In this document: piece after piece, positions 44,174 to 53,016 of the stretch
How positions within the stretch are numbered: position 1 is the first letter of the stretch
Layout: each line of letters begins with the position of its first letter
Assembly: GCA_964432885.1 (NCBI GenBank)
Contig: CAYSPG010000003.1
Span: 178,411 to 242,410, forward strand
Source of the DNA: CAYSPG01 sp964432885
GTDB taxonomy: Bacteria > Bacteroidota > Bacteroidia > AKYH767-A > OLB10
Direction of reading: 5' to 3'
DNA: 64,000 bases
Program-made: the position numbers and the translations under genes
Notes under the pieces: model-generated
The model's input: only the letters and a program-made list of their open reading frames with translations
Database searches by the model: none
Told to the model about the DNA's origin: nothing

Positions 44174-46048
44174 CTAAGGCAAATAATTTTTTTTCCACAT
44201 TTCAAACATCATCAGGTTCCACAGCAGTTTGCGGTGGTTATTTTTTTGCTGGTAATGTTCGGTTTTAAGGCGGTGAATAAAGGAGTAATTAAAAATTTTT
44301 CCGGCATCTATATTTTCTTTTGAAAGCAAATCCTCGCAAAGCGGTTTTAAATCATGCCGCAGCCAGTGGCTTAGCGGTATGCCAAATCCTTTTTTAGGCC
44401 GGTAAATAATGTTGTGCGGAAGTTTGCCTTCCATCAATTTTTTTAAAATGTACTTGCCCTGCATCCCTTTTTGACGTGCGTTAAACGGAAGCGTATTTAC
44501 AAACTCAACCACATTTTTATCTAAAAAAGGTGCACGCACCTCCAGCGAGTTGTACATGCTGGCGCGGTCAACTTTTACCAGAATATCGTCAAGCAAATAC
44601 GTTTGGTAATAAAAGTGTGTTATTTTTTGCAGTGCTGCGGCATTGGTTTCGTTTAAAAGTTTGTCAATCAAAGCAAGGCCGGTTTTGTCGGCCAGCGAGT
44701 TGTAAAAGTCAGGGGTAAAAAGTTTTTTCTTTTCATCGGGAATAAAACTGCCCAGCCATAGCTGATGAATATGTTTTTGGCTTGATACAAAACCTCTTAA
44801 AAATTGCTTTATCTTAAAATCGAGGCTAATGTTTTTGTCGCTTGCGGGCAATGCATTGGCGCAAGCCATTAAAAAATTAATTACCTGTTTTGGAAAATGC
44901 TTTAGTGGAAACGTAAATTTTTGCGAAATAAAAGTAGGATAACCTGCCAGCAACTCATCACTACCATCGCCTCCAAGCGAAACAGTTACCTGCTGCCGTG
45001 TAAATTTAGACAGGTAATAAGTTGGGATAAGCGAGGCATCAGCAAAAGGTTCATCGCAGTGGGGATAAATTTCCTCAATCAACTCAAGCGAATGTCTGGG
45101 TGTAAGCACCGATGAGTAATGCTCGCTGCCAATATGATTTGCAACCTGCAGGGCATAGTCTTTTTCATCGTACGATTTATCTTCAAATCCTATCGAAAAA
45201 GTTTTTACCTTTTTAGCCGAATTTTTTTGTGCGTAGTAAGCTATGGTTGAACTGTCAATGCCTCCGCTTAAAAAAACACCCAGCGGCACATCGCTAATCA
45301 TGCGGCACAGCACAGCATCATTCAGCAACTTGTCAAACTGCATTATTGCATCAATAAAAGGCAGTGAGTGATTTATGGTAAAATCACTTTTCCAGTAAGC
45401 TTGGTTTTTTACAATTCTGTTATTTTTTACAACCATAAAATGTCCTGGCTGCAACTTGTTAATGTTTTTAATAATAGAGCGGGGGGTAGGCACATAATCA
45501 AATGTAAGATACTGGTTAAGTACATCATGGTTTAGTTCGCGCCTTATGGCCGGGTGGGCCAGCACTGATTTAATTTCAGAACCAAAAACAAAACAGCCGG
45601 GCGATTGCGAAAAATAAAATGGCTTTTTGCCCATCCTGTCACGGGCGGCAAAAAGTGTTTGCGATGTAAAATCATAAATTGCAAAAGCAAACATGCCGTT
45701 AAGTTTGTCAAACATTTTTTCGCCATATTCTTTATATAAATACAAAAGCACTTCGGTGTCTGAATGTGTTTTAAAAGAATACTTATTCAGCTGTTCTAAC
45801 TCAGCCTTAATTTCTTTAAAATTATAAATTTCACCGTTAAATACAATGGCAAGTGATTTATCATTGCTAAACATAGGCTGGTTTGCCGATGTAGATAAAT
45901 CAATAATACTTAGCCGCGCATGAGCAAGGCAAATATTTTCGGTAAACCACACATCTGTAAAATCAGGGCCGCGGTAGCGGATGCTTTCAATCATCCTGCG
46001 CCCGTCATGCTCATTTCCTGTTCCTGTAAAGCCTGCTATTCCGCACAT
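44174..46048 (-). CDS. asnB: Glutamine-hydrolysing asparagine synthase
   Basis: A 624-residue class B asparagine synthetase family protein. Cys2 (MCGIAGFTG) is the glutaminase nucleophile. The synthetase domain has the PP-loop GVFLSGGIDSSTIAYYA (about residues 253-269) and SLGGDGSDELLAGYPTF (about 361-377). The length fits the AsnB variant often found in polysaccharide loci, so the true product may be an amidated sugar or polymer rather than free asparagine. It starts 116 bp from the divergent M23 peptidase gene. Confidence 0.9.
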   Translation of the reverse strand: MCGIAGFTGTGNEHDGRRMIESIRYRGPDFTDVWFTENICLAHARLSIIDLSTSANQPMFSNDKSLAIVFNGEIYNFKEIKAELEQLNKYSFKTHSDTEVLLYLYKEYGEKMFDKLNGMFAFAIYDFTSQTLFAARDRMGKKPFYFSQSPGCFVFGSEIKSVLAHPAIRRELNHDVLNQYLTFDYVPTPRSIIKNINKLQPGHFMVVKNNRIVKNQAYWKSDFTINHSLPFIDAIMQFDKLLNDAVLCRMISDVPLGVFLSGGIDSSTIAYYAQKNSAKKVKTFSIGFEDKSYDEKDYALQVANHIGSEHYSSVLTPRHSLELIEEIYPHCDEPFADASLIPTYYLSKFTRQQVTVSLGGDGSDELLAGYPTFISQKFTFPLKHFPKQVINFLMACANALPASDKNISLDFKIKQFLRGFVSSQKHIHQLWLGSFIPDEKKKLFTPDFYNSLADKTGLALIDKLLNETNAAALQKITHFYYQTYLLDDILVKVDRASMYNSLEVRAPFLDKNVVEFVNTLPFNARQKGMQGKYILKKLMEGKLPHNIIYRPKKGFGIPLSHWLRHDLKPLCEDLLSKENIDAGKIFNYSFIHRLKTEHYQQKNNHRKLLWNLMMFEMWKKNYLP

Positions 46049-46129
46049 TTTATTTTACATGTAATTATACATTTAATAAGACATTGCTTTTAACGTATCT
46101 AAACTCCAAACCACAAACTGTAAACTCTC

Positions 46130-46137
46130 TATCTTTG
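46130..46137 (+). promoter_or_regulatory. Promoter -7 element of the M23 peptidase
   Basis: TATCTTTG matches TAnnTTTG. It lies 27 bp before the ATG at 46165, which supports that start over a Met at 46084 that would precede the promoter. Confidence 0.5.
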
Positions 46138-46164
46138 CTTGCGCGCAAAAATACTATTTACAAA

Positions 46165-47136
46165 ATGCCCAAAGCGAAATATTATTTTAACACCCATTCA
46201 TTAAAGTACGAACGTTATGTTGTAAGTTTTAAAAGACGTTTTTGGCAAGTGGTTGGCTGGCTTGCTACAGCGCTTGTTTTTAGTGTTCTTATTATTGGTT
46301 TGGCATACGAGTTTTTAGATTCACCCAAGGAAAAACAGCTTAAGCGCGAAATAAGTGAGATGGCATTACAGTACGACATTTTACAACAGCGCATGGAGCA
46401 GGCATCAAAAGTACTTACCGAATTGCAGCATAATGATGATAACATTTACCGTGTAATTTTTGAAGCAGAGCCAATTCCATCTACAGTGCGGCAGGCAGGT
46501 TATGGCGGTGTTGATAAATACAAGGCACTGGAAGGTTTTGACAACAGCGAGTTGATGGTGGAAACTACTAAAAAATTGGATAAGATTGTAAAGCAGATTT
46601 ATGTGCAGTCAAAATCGTTTGACGAGGTTTTTGAGCTGGCAAAAAATAAAAAAGAACTGCTTGCTTCCATACCCGGTATTCAGCCTTTATCTAATAAAGA
46701 CTTAACACGTATTGCTTCTGGTTATGGATACCGTATACATCCAATTTATAAAACAAGCATACTACATACCGGCATTGATTTTACTGCACCGGTAGGCACC
46801 GAAATTTATTCGACCGGAAACGGTACAGTTTCGAAGGTTGAAAACAACGGACGCGGTTATGGAAATAATGTAGTTATCAATCATGGGTTTGGATACCAAA
46901 CCTTGTATGCGCATATGAGTAAAATAAATGTACGGCAAGGGCAAAAGGTTGTAAGGGGTGAAGTAATTGGACTGGTTGGCAGTTCGGGTTCAAGCACAGG
47001 GCCGCATTGCCATTACGAGGTAATTAAAGGAGGAAATAAAATTAACCCGGTAAATTACTTCTTTAACGATCTGTCGCCCGAGCAATACGAAAAAATGCTT
47101 GAACTTTCGAGCAAATACAATCAATCGTTCGACTGA
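46165..47136 (+). CDS. M23-family metallopeptidase (membrane-anchored)
   Basis: A 323-residue cell-wall endopeptidase-like protein from ATG 46165 (MPKAKYYFNTHSLKYER). One N-terminal helix (about residues 29-50) is followed by a coiled coil, then the LytM/M23 domain. The zinc ligands are in GYRIHPIY and LHTGIDFTAPVG, and the third in GPHCHYEV. The full set is present, so it may be active. It would cut peptidoglycan cross-links or activate other hydrolases at the periplasmic face. Confidence 0.9.
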   Translation: MPKAKYYFNTHSLKYERYVVSFKRRFWQVVGWLATALVFSVLIIGLAYEFLDSPKEKQLKREISEMALQYDILQQRMEQASKVLTELQHNDDNIYRVIFEAEPIPSTVRQAGYGGVDKYKALEGFDNSELMVETTKKLDKIVKQIYVQSKSFDEVFELAKNKKELLASIPGIQPLSNKDLTRIASGYGYRIHPIYKTSILHTGIDFTAPVGTEIYSTGNGTVSKVENNGRGYGNNVVINHGFGYQTLYAHMSKINVRQGQKVVRGEVIGLVGSSGSSTGPHCHYEVIKGGNKINPVNYFFNDLSPEQYEKMLELSSKYNQSFD

Positions 47137-47183
47137 TTCTTATCTAACCATCATTGTAATCTAAAATTAAACCTTCATATTTT

Positions 47184-47717
47184 ATGGATTCATTACGTTA
47201 CCCGGTTGGAAAATATACACCACCTGCCAGCATTACATCGCTGCAGGTAAGCAATTGGATTGATGAAATTGAAAAACTTCCTTCTCAAATAAAAGAGACA
47301 ATAAAAAATTTTAAGGAAAGCGACCTTGAAAAAACATACCGCCCCAATGGGTGGACAGCAAGGCAGGTAATACATCACCTGGCCGACAGCCACGTAAACA
47401 GCTATACCCGCTTTAAACTTGCCGTAACAGAAGAGCATCCAGCCATACGCCCTTACCACGAAAATTTGTGGGCCGAACTTGCTGACGGCAAATCGGCTCC
47501 CGTTTATTTTTCCATCAATATTCTTGAGGCGATACATGCGCGCTGGGTGCTTTTTTTGCGAAGCCTAAAGCCGGAAGATTTTAAACGAACATTGTTTCAT
47601 CCCGAATCAAAAAAGGTTTATGTGCTTGATGAATTTGTTGGCATGTATGCCTGGCATGGCAGGCATCATTTGGGGCACTTAAAAATTGTTAGCAATAAAT
47701 TGGTGCAGAAAGTATAA
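47184..47717 (+). CDS. YfiT/BstA-like DinB-superfamily metal-dependent protein
   Basis: A 177-residue four-helix protein of the DinB superfamily, YfiT branch. The family start PVGKYTPPASITSLQVSNWIDEIEKLP and the metal-binding histidines in ARQVIHHLADSH (about 55-66) and YAWHGRHHLGHLKIV (about 152-166) are clear. YfiT-type proteins in Firmicutes act as bacillithiol transferases. In Bacteroidota some use bacillithiol, so a thiol-transfer role is possible but not shown. It is 6 bp upstream of the cytochrome gene. Confidence 0.85.
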   Translation: MDSLRYPVGKYTPPASITSLQVSNWIDEIEKLPSQIKETIKNFKESDLEKTYRPNGWTARQVIHHLADSHVNSYTRFKLAVTEEHPAIRPYHENLWAELADGKSAPVYFSINILEAIHARWVLFLRSLKPEDFKRTLFHPESKKVYVLDEFVGMYAWHGRHHLGHLKIVSNKLVQKV

Positions 47718-47723
47718 GTGCCT

Positions 47724-49736
47724 ATGAAATTAAAAACGGTTGTTTTATTTTTTTTAGTTATTGCCATACTTTCAATTAATATTTTCTGTACACAAACCGT
47801 TTCAAATAATTATCCAGTTCTTACATCGTATGCAAGCCTTAGCGATACGGTTAACTATGTTGGCATAAACAGTTGCAAGCAATGCCATGCTTCGATTTAT
47901 GAAAGTTTTATGCATACAGGTATGGGGTCTTCATTTGACATTGCTTCCAAAAAAAAATCATCAGCCACATTTGATGCACATGCGGTGATATACGACAGCA
48001 TAAAAAATTATTATTACAAGCCTTATTGGCAAAATGACAGTTTGAAGTTAATGGAATTCAGACTTGCTGGAAAAGACACCGTACATAAACTTACCGAAAC
48101 AGTAAATTTTATAATAGGCAGTGGGCAGCATACTAATTCGCACATGATAAATACCAATGGTTATTTGCATCAGGCACCAGCAACCTTTTATACACAAAAG
48201 CAAAAATGGGATTTGCCCCCCGGGTTCGAAAACGGGAATAGTTCGCGCTTTTCGCGCATCATAGGGCTTGAATGTATGACCTGCCATAACGCTTATCCTG
48301 ATTTTGTGATGGGTTCGGAAAACAAATACACTGCCGTTAAAAATGGAATTGACTGCGAGCGATGCCATGGACCCGGTAGTTATCATGTAAATCAAAAACA
48401 GCTTGGCATTTTAGTAGATACTGCAAAAACGATTGATTACTCTATTGTAAATCCTGCAAAGCTGCCTGTTGATTTGCAATTTGATATTTGCCAGCGCTGC
48501 CATATACAGGGAAATGCAGTGCTTAATGATGGCAAATCGTTTTTTGATTTTAAACCCGGAATGCGCCTTAGCGAAGTGATGAATGTATTTATGCCCGTGT
48601 ACAAGGGCGACAACAGTAGTCATATTATGGCGTCACATGCCGAGCGCTTAAAACAAAGTAAGTGTTACCTGGGAACTACGCAAAAGGTGAAAGAATTAAA
48701 TGTAAGCGAAGTACAATTAAGACCTTATAAAAATGCACTTACATGTGTTACCTGCCATAACCCTCATGTAAGTGTAAGGCAAACATCGTCAGGCCAATTT
48801 ACATCTGTGTGTAAAAGTTGCCATGCTGGAGCAGGGCAAAGCGTTTGTTCAGAAAAGACGAAGACAAGGCAAAAAGAAAACGACAACTGCATTAAATGCC
48901 ACATGCCTTTTTCAGGTGCAACCGATATACCACACGTAAGTGTGCACGACCATCTGATACAAAAGCCGATGGATAAAACCGAAATAAAAAAAATAAAAGA
49001 GTTTGCCGGTATAACGTGCATTAACAATCCCACCCCTCCGGCAAAAGCCATTGGTGATGCCTACATAGCATATTTCGAAAAATTTGGGCATGATATAAGT
49101 GTGCTTGATTCAGCAGTAAGGTATTTTGCAATAAATGATAAAATCTCCGCAACTAATTTTTCATCGTTGGTGCAGCTTTACTTTTTAAAGCACGATTATG
49201 AAAAGGTAATTTCTCTTGCTGTTCAAAACAGCGATATTGTACAACGGCTTGAAAAAAAATCATATTCAAATACCGATGCATGGACTTTGTATCGCATTGG
49301 CGAGTCGTACAAAAATACGGGGGATATTCAAAAATCAATTGCCTATTACCGCAGGGCTTCTATGCTTGCACCATTTCATCTCGACATTTTAAATAAGTAT
49401 GCTACCGTCCTTAGCTTAACCGGTGATATAAAAAACGCTAAGGTTGTTTACCAAAATATCATTCGCGAGTATCCTAATCACGTTTCGGCACTAACCAATT
49501 TGGGTTTTCTTTTACTTAGTAATGAAAACAATGTTACTGCAGCAGAGCAGTTGTATGAAAAGGCGCACAAGCTAAATCCTGATTACGAACCATTGCTGCT
49601 TAACATGGCAGGACTTAATCTTTTTCTTAATAAAAACACCGAAGCTGAAGAAATCCTAATGACTATTCTAAAAATAAATCCAGCAAATAAACAAGCAAAA
49701 GAAATATTAAAGAATGTAAAGGAAAATAGACATTGA
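47724..49736 (+). CDS. Seven-haem cytochrome c with C-terminal TPR repeats
   Basis: A protein of about 670 residues with an N-terminal hydrophobic signal. Seven CxxCH haem-binding motifs are visible: CKQCH, CMTCH, CERCH, CQRCH, CVTCH, CKSCH and CIKCH (about residues 51-385). A TPR array fills about 440-670 (for example NTDAWTLYRIGESYKNTGDIQKSIAYYRRA and FLLLSNENNVTAAEQLYEKA). Multihaem-TPR hybrids of this kind are predicted periplasmic electron carriers. Partner and role are unknown. The GTG at 47718 is an alternative start; ATG at 47724 is preferred. Confidence 0.85.
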   Translation: MKLKTVVLFFLVIAILSINIFCTQTVSNNYPVLTSYASLSDTVNYVGINSCKQCHASIYESFMHTGMGSSFDIASKKKSSATFDAHAVIYDSIKNYYYKPYWQNDSLKLMEFRLAGKDTVHKLTETVNFIIGSGQHTNSHMINTNGYLHQAPATFYTQKQKWDLPPGFENGNSSRFSRIIGLECMTCHNAYPDFVMGSENKYTAVKNGIDCERCHGPGSYHVNQKQLGILVDTAKTIDYSIVNPAKLPVDLQFDICQRCHIQGNAVLNDGKSFFDFKPGMRLSEVMNVFMPVYKGDNSSHIMASHAERLKQSKCYLGTTQKVKELNVSEVQLRPYKNALTCVTCHNPHVSVRQTSSGQFTSVCKSCHAGAGQSVCSEKTKTRQKENDNCIKCHMPFSGATDIPHVSVHDHLIQKPMDKTEIKKIKEFAGITCINNPTPPAKAIGDAYIAYFEKFGHDISVLDSAVRYFAINDKISATNFSSLVQLYFLKHDYEKVISLAVQNSDIVQRLEKKSYSNTDAWTLYRIGESYKNTGDIQKSIAYYRRASMLAPFHLDILNKYATVLSLTGDIKNAKVVYQNIIREYPNHVSALTNLGFLLLSNENNVTAAEQLYEKAHKLNPDYEPLLLNMAGLNLFLNKNTEAEEILMTILKINPANKQAKEILKNVKENRH

Positions 49737-49830
49737 TAGAATAAAGCAAGGCTATTATCAAATTAACTGTGGCTATTTTAGGCAGATAAATTAAAAAAGA
49801 TCTTTATAGCAATGACTTGCAGAAGTCAAC

Positions 49831-50259
49831 CTATTCAAATGATTTTATCAATGAGATTACAGATTCCTTAATTTTATTTCGCACAGCAATTGTTTGTTGC
49901 AGTTTATCATCATCGGTACCGTTAAAAGCCGATGGGTCGGCAAAACTCCAGTTTATCTTTTTGTGCTTACCCGGAAATACAGGACACATAGCTGCGCTTG
50001 CTTCATCGCAAACTGTAATTACATAATCGTACCTGCGCCCTTCATTAAAATAATCAAGCACATTGGTGGTTTTGTTTTTCGAAATGTCAATTTCATCAAG
50101 TTTCATCGCCTTAATTGCATAAGGATTTAACTGGCCTGCCTCAAGTCCAGCGCTTTCAACAATAAACCTGCTGCCTCCCATTTTTTGCAGGTATGCCTGC
50201 GCCATCTGGCTTCGTGCCGAGTTGTGTATGCACAAAAACAGAACTCTTATTTGTGTCAT
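49831..50259 (-). CDS. arsC: Arsenate reductase (thioredoxin-type, low-MW phosphatase fold)
   Basis: A 142-residue arsenate reductase from ATG at 50259 (MTQIRVLFLC). The catalytic loop is CIHNSARSQMA, and the two further redox cysteines lie in TVCDEASAAMCPVFPG. These are the three cysteines of the thioredoxin-coupled ArsC family. It reduces As(V) to As(III). Last gene of the arsR-arsI-arsC operon. Its ATG overlaps the stop of a small hydrophobic frame (ATGA). Confidence 0.92.
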   Translation of the reverse strand: MTQIRVLFLCIHNSARSQMAQAYLQKMGGSRFIVESAGLEAGQLNPYAIKAMKLDEIDISKNKTTNVLDYFNEGRRYDYVITVCDEASAAMCPVFPGKHKKINWSFADPSAFNGTDDDKLQQTIAVRNKIKESVISLIKSFE

Positions 50260-50423
50260 ACCAATAGCCATAGTAAATTTATAATAGTAAACCGCACATC
50301 AAAGCCATATAAGATGTTTAACACAATAATGCCACTTGTAATAACTATTGGCTTTCGGTATTTGATAAAGGTGTTTTTATCAACAGCATGCTTCCTCCTT
50401 TGAGGCCGTAGCAACAGATGCAT
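50256..50423 (-). CDS. Possible small hydrophobic protein between arsI and arsC
   Basis: A frame of 55 codons from ATG at 50423, inside the 3' end of arsI, or shorter if a non-ATG start near 50384-50364 is used. Its C-terminal part, KYRKPIVITSGIIVLNILYGFD followed by VRFTIINLLWLLV, looks like a real one- or two-helix membrane peptide. The TGA stop overlaps the arsC start (ATGA), which suggests translational coupling. An AGGAGG lies at the end of arsI. The start is unresolved and the function unknown. Confidence 0.35.
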   Translation of the reverse strand: MHLLLRPQRRKHAVDKNTFIKYRKPIVITSGIIVLNILYGFDVRFTIINLLWLLV

Positions 50424-50889
50424 TGCATCCGCAGGCCGATTTGGTATCGTGGCTGGAAACAGTACAGCAAGCATCTGCTTCCTGCATTTCGTAATGTGGA
50501 TCGTTAAATTCAGCATCTGCATGAAAGTAATATACCTCCCATTGCACTCCATCAGGATCGTTTACCCAAAATTTGTCTTGCTTTGCGTAGCAACAGTTAG
50601 TGCCAATTTCTTCTTTGGTTACCAACTTATTTTGCTTTGCCTCGGCCAATTTACCGGCAAGTTGTTCAGGGGTTTCTACCTGAAATCCCAGGTGCCCAAA
50701 TTTGCTTTGAACCCTTTCTTTGTTTTCAACAAAAGAGATGATAAGGGAAGGTTCGCTTAACACAAACTTAGCATAACGTGGTTTTACCTTAACGGGTTGT
50801 TGCCCAAAAAAGGTGGTGTAAAAGTCAATTGATTTAGCGATGTCGCTTACATATAAGCTAACATGCATGCGTGGAAACGGATTTTGCAT
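50380..50889 (-). CDS. arsI: ArsI/CadI-family VOC metalloenzyme (C-As lyase-like)
   Basis: A 169-residue VOC protein of the ArsI/CadI family. ArsI removes the methyl group from trivalent organoarsenicals. The family motif GTNCCYAKQDKFWVNDPDGVQWEVYYF (about residues 94-120), with its vicinal CC pair and metal ligands, is intact. A cysteine-rich tail (ACCTVSSHDTKSACGCNAS ... ACC) is an extension that may bind metalloids. It lies between the regulator and arsC. Confidence 0.88.
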   Translation of the reverse strand: MQNPFPRMHVSLYVSDIAKSIDFYTTFFGQQPVKVKPRYAKFVLSEPSLIISFVENKERVQSKFGHLGFQVETPEQLAGKLAEAKQNKLVTKEEIGTNCCYAKQDKFWVNDPDGVQWEVYYFHADAEFNDPHYEMQEADACCTVSSHDTKSACGCNASVATASKEEACC

Positions 50890-50907
50890 ATTGATTTTAT
50901 TTAGTGA

Positions 50908-51234
50908 TTAACAACAGTTTTTCTTTTGAAGTTTTTCTGAGATGGTAGTAAAATAATCCCTTAACTTGCCAAGGGCCTTTTCATCTAAGCAGTAACAAAT
51001 GGCATTGCCCTCTACATTGCCTTTGATAAGGCCGGCCGTCTTAAGTTCTTTTAAATGCTGCGATACGGTGGGCTGTGATAACGGAAGCTCGTTTACAATA
51101 TCTCCGCAAATGCAGTCGTCAACCTTTAAAAGGTATTCAATTATAGCCACTCTTGCCGGGTGTCCAAGTGCTTTAATAAGAAGAGCAATGGCATTGTGTT
51201 TGCCGGTAAAATGTTCTGTTTTGGTAGCGCCCAT
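50908..51234 (-). CDS. arsR: ArsR-family arsenical repressor
   Basis: A 108-residue winged-helix metalloregulator. The sensing region reads LLKVDDCICGDIVNELPLSQPTVSQHLKEL, with a CIC pair in the helix that holds the ELCVCDL motif in E. coli ArsR, and there is a C-terminal NCC. The wing is GNVEGNAICYCLDEKAL. It probably represses the ars operon through the palindrome at 51247-51258. Confidence 0.92.
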   Translation of the reverse strand: MGATKTEHFTGKHNAIALLIKALGHPARVAIIEYLLKVDDCICGDIVNELPLSQPTVSQHLKELKTAGLIKGNVEGNAICYCLDEKALGKLRDYFTTISEKLQKKNCC

Positions 51235-51246
51235 TTATTTATAAAT

Positions 51247-51284
51247 ATATTGCAATATTACGATAAAGAAATATACCTGCCAAA
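51247..51284 (-). promoter_or_regulatory. Promoter and operator of the ars operon
   Basis: On the minus strand TTTG (51281-51284) and TAATATTG (51253-51260, 7/8 match to TAnnTTTG) are 20 bp apart. The -7 element overlaps a perfect palindrome ATATTGCAATAT (51247-51258) 12 bp before the arsR start, as expected for an autoregulated ArsR site. Confidence 0.6.
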
Positions 51285-51379
51285 TATTTTTAAAAGTTAA
51301 CGACCATGAATCTGATTATCAGCTAAAAAAAACACATCGTTTTTTGTTATTAATTTAAGGTGAGGTTCTAAGTCACAGT

Positions 51380-51396
51380 TTAGTCTGTCAGACTAA
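51380..51396. promoter_or_regulatory. Palindromic site between arsR and the DUF6913-like gene
   Basis: TTAGTCTG (51380-51387) and CAGACTAA (51389-51396) form a perfect 17-bp palindrome with a 1-nt centre, about 98 bp before the gene at 51495. It has the form of a TetR-type operator; no such regulator is in the window. Confidence 0.45.
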
Positions 51397-51494
51397 GGCA
51401 TAAAATACGTACTCAGTGTAAAATGACAGCGATTTGAATCAGGCATTATTTTTTATAAAATTGCATCCTGTAAAATCAATGTTTCAAACAGGGC

Positions 51495-52058
51495 ATGAAG
51501 CTTACAAAAAACATTAAACAGAAGGCGGCAAATTATTTTTTTTACCGCGAGCTGCAAAAATATAAACACATAACGCAAACGGTTTCGTTTGACAATGCGC
51601 GCACCATAGGTATATTATACGATGCTACAGTTGAACGTAATTACGAGCTGGTTAAAGCCTATGTAAAAACTTTGCGCGATGAATTTAAAAAAGACGTGTT
51701 GGCATTGGGCTATTATGACGGCAAAGAACTTCCTCCTATGCGATTTTCAAAACTAGGGCTTGACTTTTTTACAAAGAAAAATGTAAACTGGCATTACAAG
51801 CCATCGCATCCTATGATAAGCAAGTTTACAGGGGCAGGTTTTGACATTTTAATTAGTCTTAACACCGAAAAATGTTTCCCGCTTAAATACATTTGTGCCA
51901 GCACCAAAGCCAAATTTAAGATTGGCAAGTACGAAAAAAACAATTCCTCTGTTTACGATTTTATGATTAGCGTACAAGAACCTGTTACTCTTCCTCAGTT
52001 TATCCAACTGGTAAATCAGTATTTAAAACATATAGGTAATGAGCCCAAAAAAATTTAA
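51495..52058 (+). CDS. DUF6913-like Bacteroidota protein linked to dapA
   Basis: A 187-residue soluble protein that, as far as I recall, belongs to a Bacteroidota-specific family (DUF6913). Visible segments are NARTIGILYDATVERNYELVKAYVKTL, HPMISKFTGAGFDILISLNTEKCFPLKYICASTKAKFKIG and a C-terminal VTLPQFIQLVNQYLKHIGN. It has no signal or helix. It overlaps dapA by 20 bp, and I recall this pairing from other genomes of the phylum. Function unknown. Confidence 0.75.
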   Translation: MKLTKNIKQKAANYFFYRELQKYKHITQTVSFDNARTIGILYDATVERNYELVKAYVKTLRDEFKKDVLALGYYDGKELPPMRFSKLGLDFFTKKNVNWHYKPSHPMISKFTGAGFDILISLNTEKCFPLKYICASTKAKFKIGKYEKNNSSVYDFMISVQEPVTLPQFIQLVNQYLKHIGNEPKKI

Positions 52059-52923
52059 GGGAACAGGCGTAGCACTTATAACTCCTTTTCATAAAGATGG
52101 AAGTATAGATTTTCGCAGTCTTGAAAAAACAGTTAACCACGTTATTAAAGGTCAAGTGGAATATCTTGTTGTGCTTGGCACCACAGGTGAATCGGTAACA
52201 ATAAGTAAAGAAGAAAAGGCGGCCATACTTGATTTGGTTTGTGATGTAAACGAAAAACGAGTACCTGTGGTATTGGGCATAGGAGGTAACAACACCCAGG
52301 AAATTTTAAATCAGTTTTCATTTTTTGATTTTACAAATGTGGATGCGGTACTTTCGGTATCACCGTATTATAACAAACCAAGCCAGCGTGGAATAGTCCA
52401 GCATTTTAAAACAGTTTGCAATGCAGCACCGGTGCCTGTAATTCTTTACAATGTTCCATCGCGTACAGGCAGTAATATGACTGCAGAAACTACGCTTGCC
52501 ATTGCAGCCGAAACAAAAAATGTAATTGGAATAAAAGAAGCATCGGGTAATATAGAACAGTGTATGCATATAATAAAGCACAAGCCCAAAGATTTTTTGG
52601 TAATATCTGGTGATGATGGCATTACGCTTCCTCTGATGGCATGTGGTGCCGAGGGTGTAATTTCTGTGGTGGCCAATGCTTATCCAAAATCGTTTAGTGA
52701 GATGGTGCGCCTGTGTTTGGCAAATCAATTTGAAAAAGCCCGCACGCTGCATTACCAGTTTACCGATTTAATTCCGCTGCTGTTTGCTGAAGGAAGCCCT
52801 TCGGGGATAAAATTTGTGTTATCGCAAAAAGATATTTGCCAGGACTATTTCAGGATGCCCGTGGTGCCTGTAAGCAAAGCCATGCAGCACAAATTGCTGG
52901 AGGCTATGAAGGGTGTTAAATAA
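52039..52923 (+). CDS. dapA: 4-hydroxy-tetrahydrodipicolinate synthase
   Basis: A 294-residue aldolase that condenses pyruvate with aspartate semialdehyde in lysine and diaminopimelate synthesis. The pyruvate-binding TTGES is in LGTTGESVTIS, the Schiff-base lysine in VIGIKEASGNIEQ, and the catalytic tyrosine in ILYNVPSRTGSNM. Length and motifs are complete. It starts inside the end of the preceding gene, so expression is coupled. Confidence 0.95.
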   Translation: MSPKKFKGTGVALITPFHKDGSIDFRSLEKTVNHVIKGQVEYLVVLGTTGESVTISKEEKAAILDLVCDVNEKRVPVVLGIGGNNTQEILNQFSFFDFTNVDAVLSVSPYYNKPSQRGIVQHFKTVCNAAPVPVILYNVPSRTGSNMTAETTLAIAAETKNVIGIKEASGNIEQCMHIIKHKPKDFLVISGDDGITLPLMACGAEGVISVVANAYPKSFSEMVRLCLANQFEKARTLHYQFTDLIPLLFAEGSPSGIKFVLSQKDICQDYFRMPVVPVSKAMQHKLLEAMKGVK

Positions 52924-53016
52924 CACAAGATAAAAAGTTTATACCTGTTATCAGATTTTATGCTCCTTTTGGTATGGTAATGGCTTCAAAAAATACAAAG
53001 CAGAAAAGCTGTTTTT

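Noticed and set aside
44121..44205. N-terminal extension of tandem paralogue 2 into asnB
   Set aside because: It would overlap asnB and looks like a chance extension; ATG at 44121 aligns better with paralogue 1.
52360..52752. Minus-strand frame of 130 codons inside dapA
   Set aside because: Antisense to a clearly functional dapA, with no similarity to known proteins.
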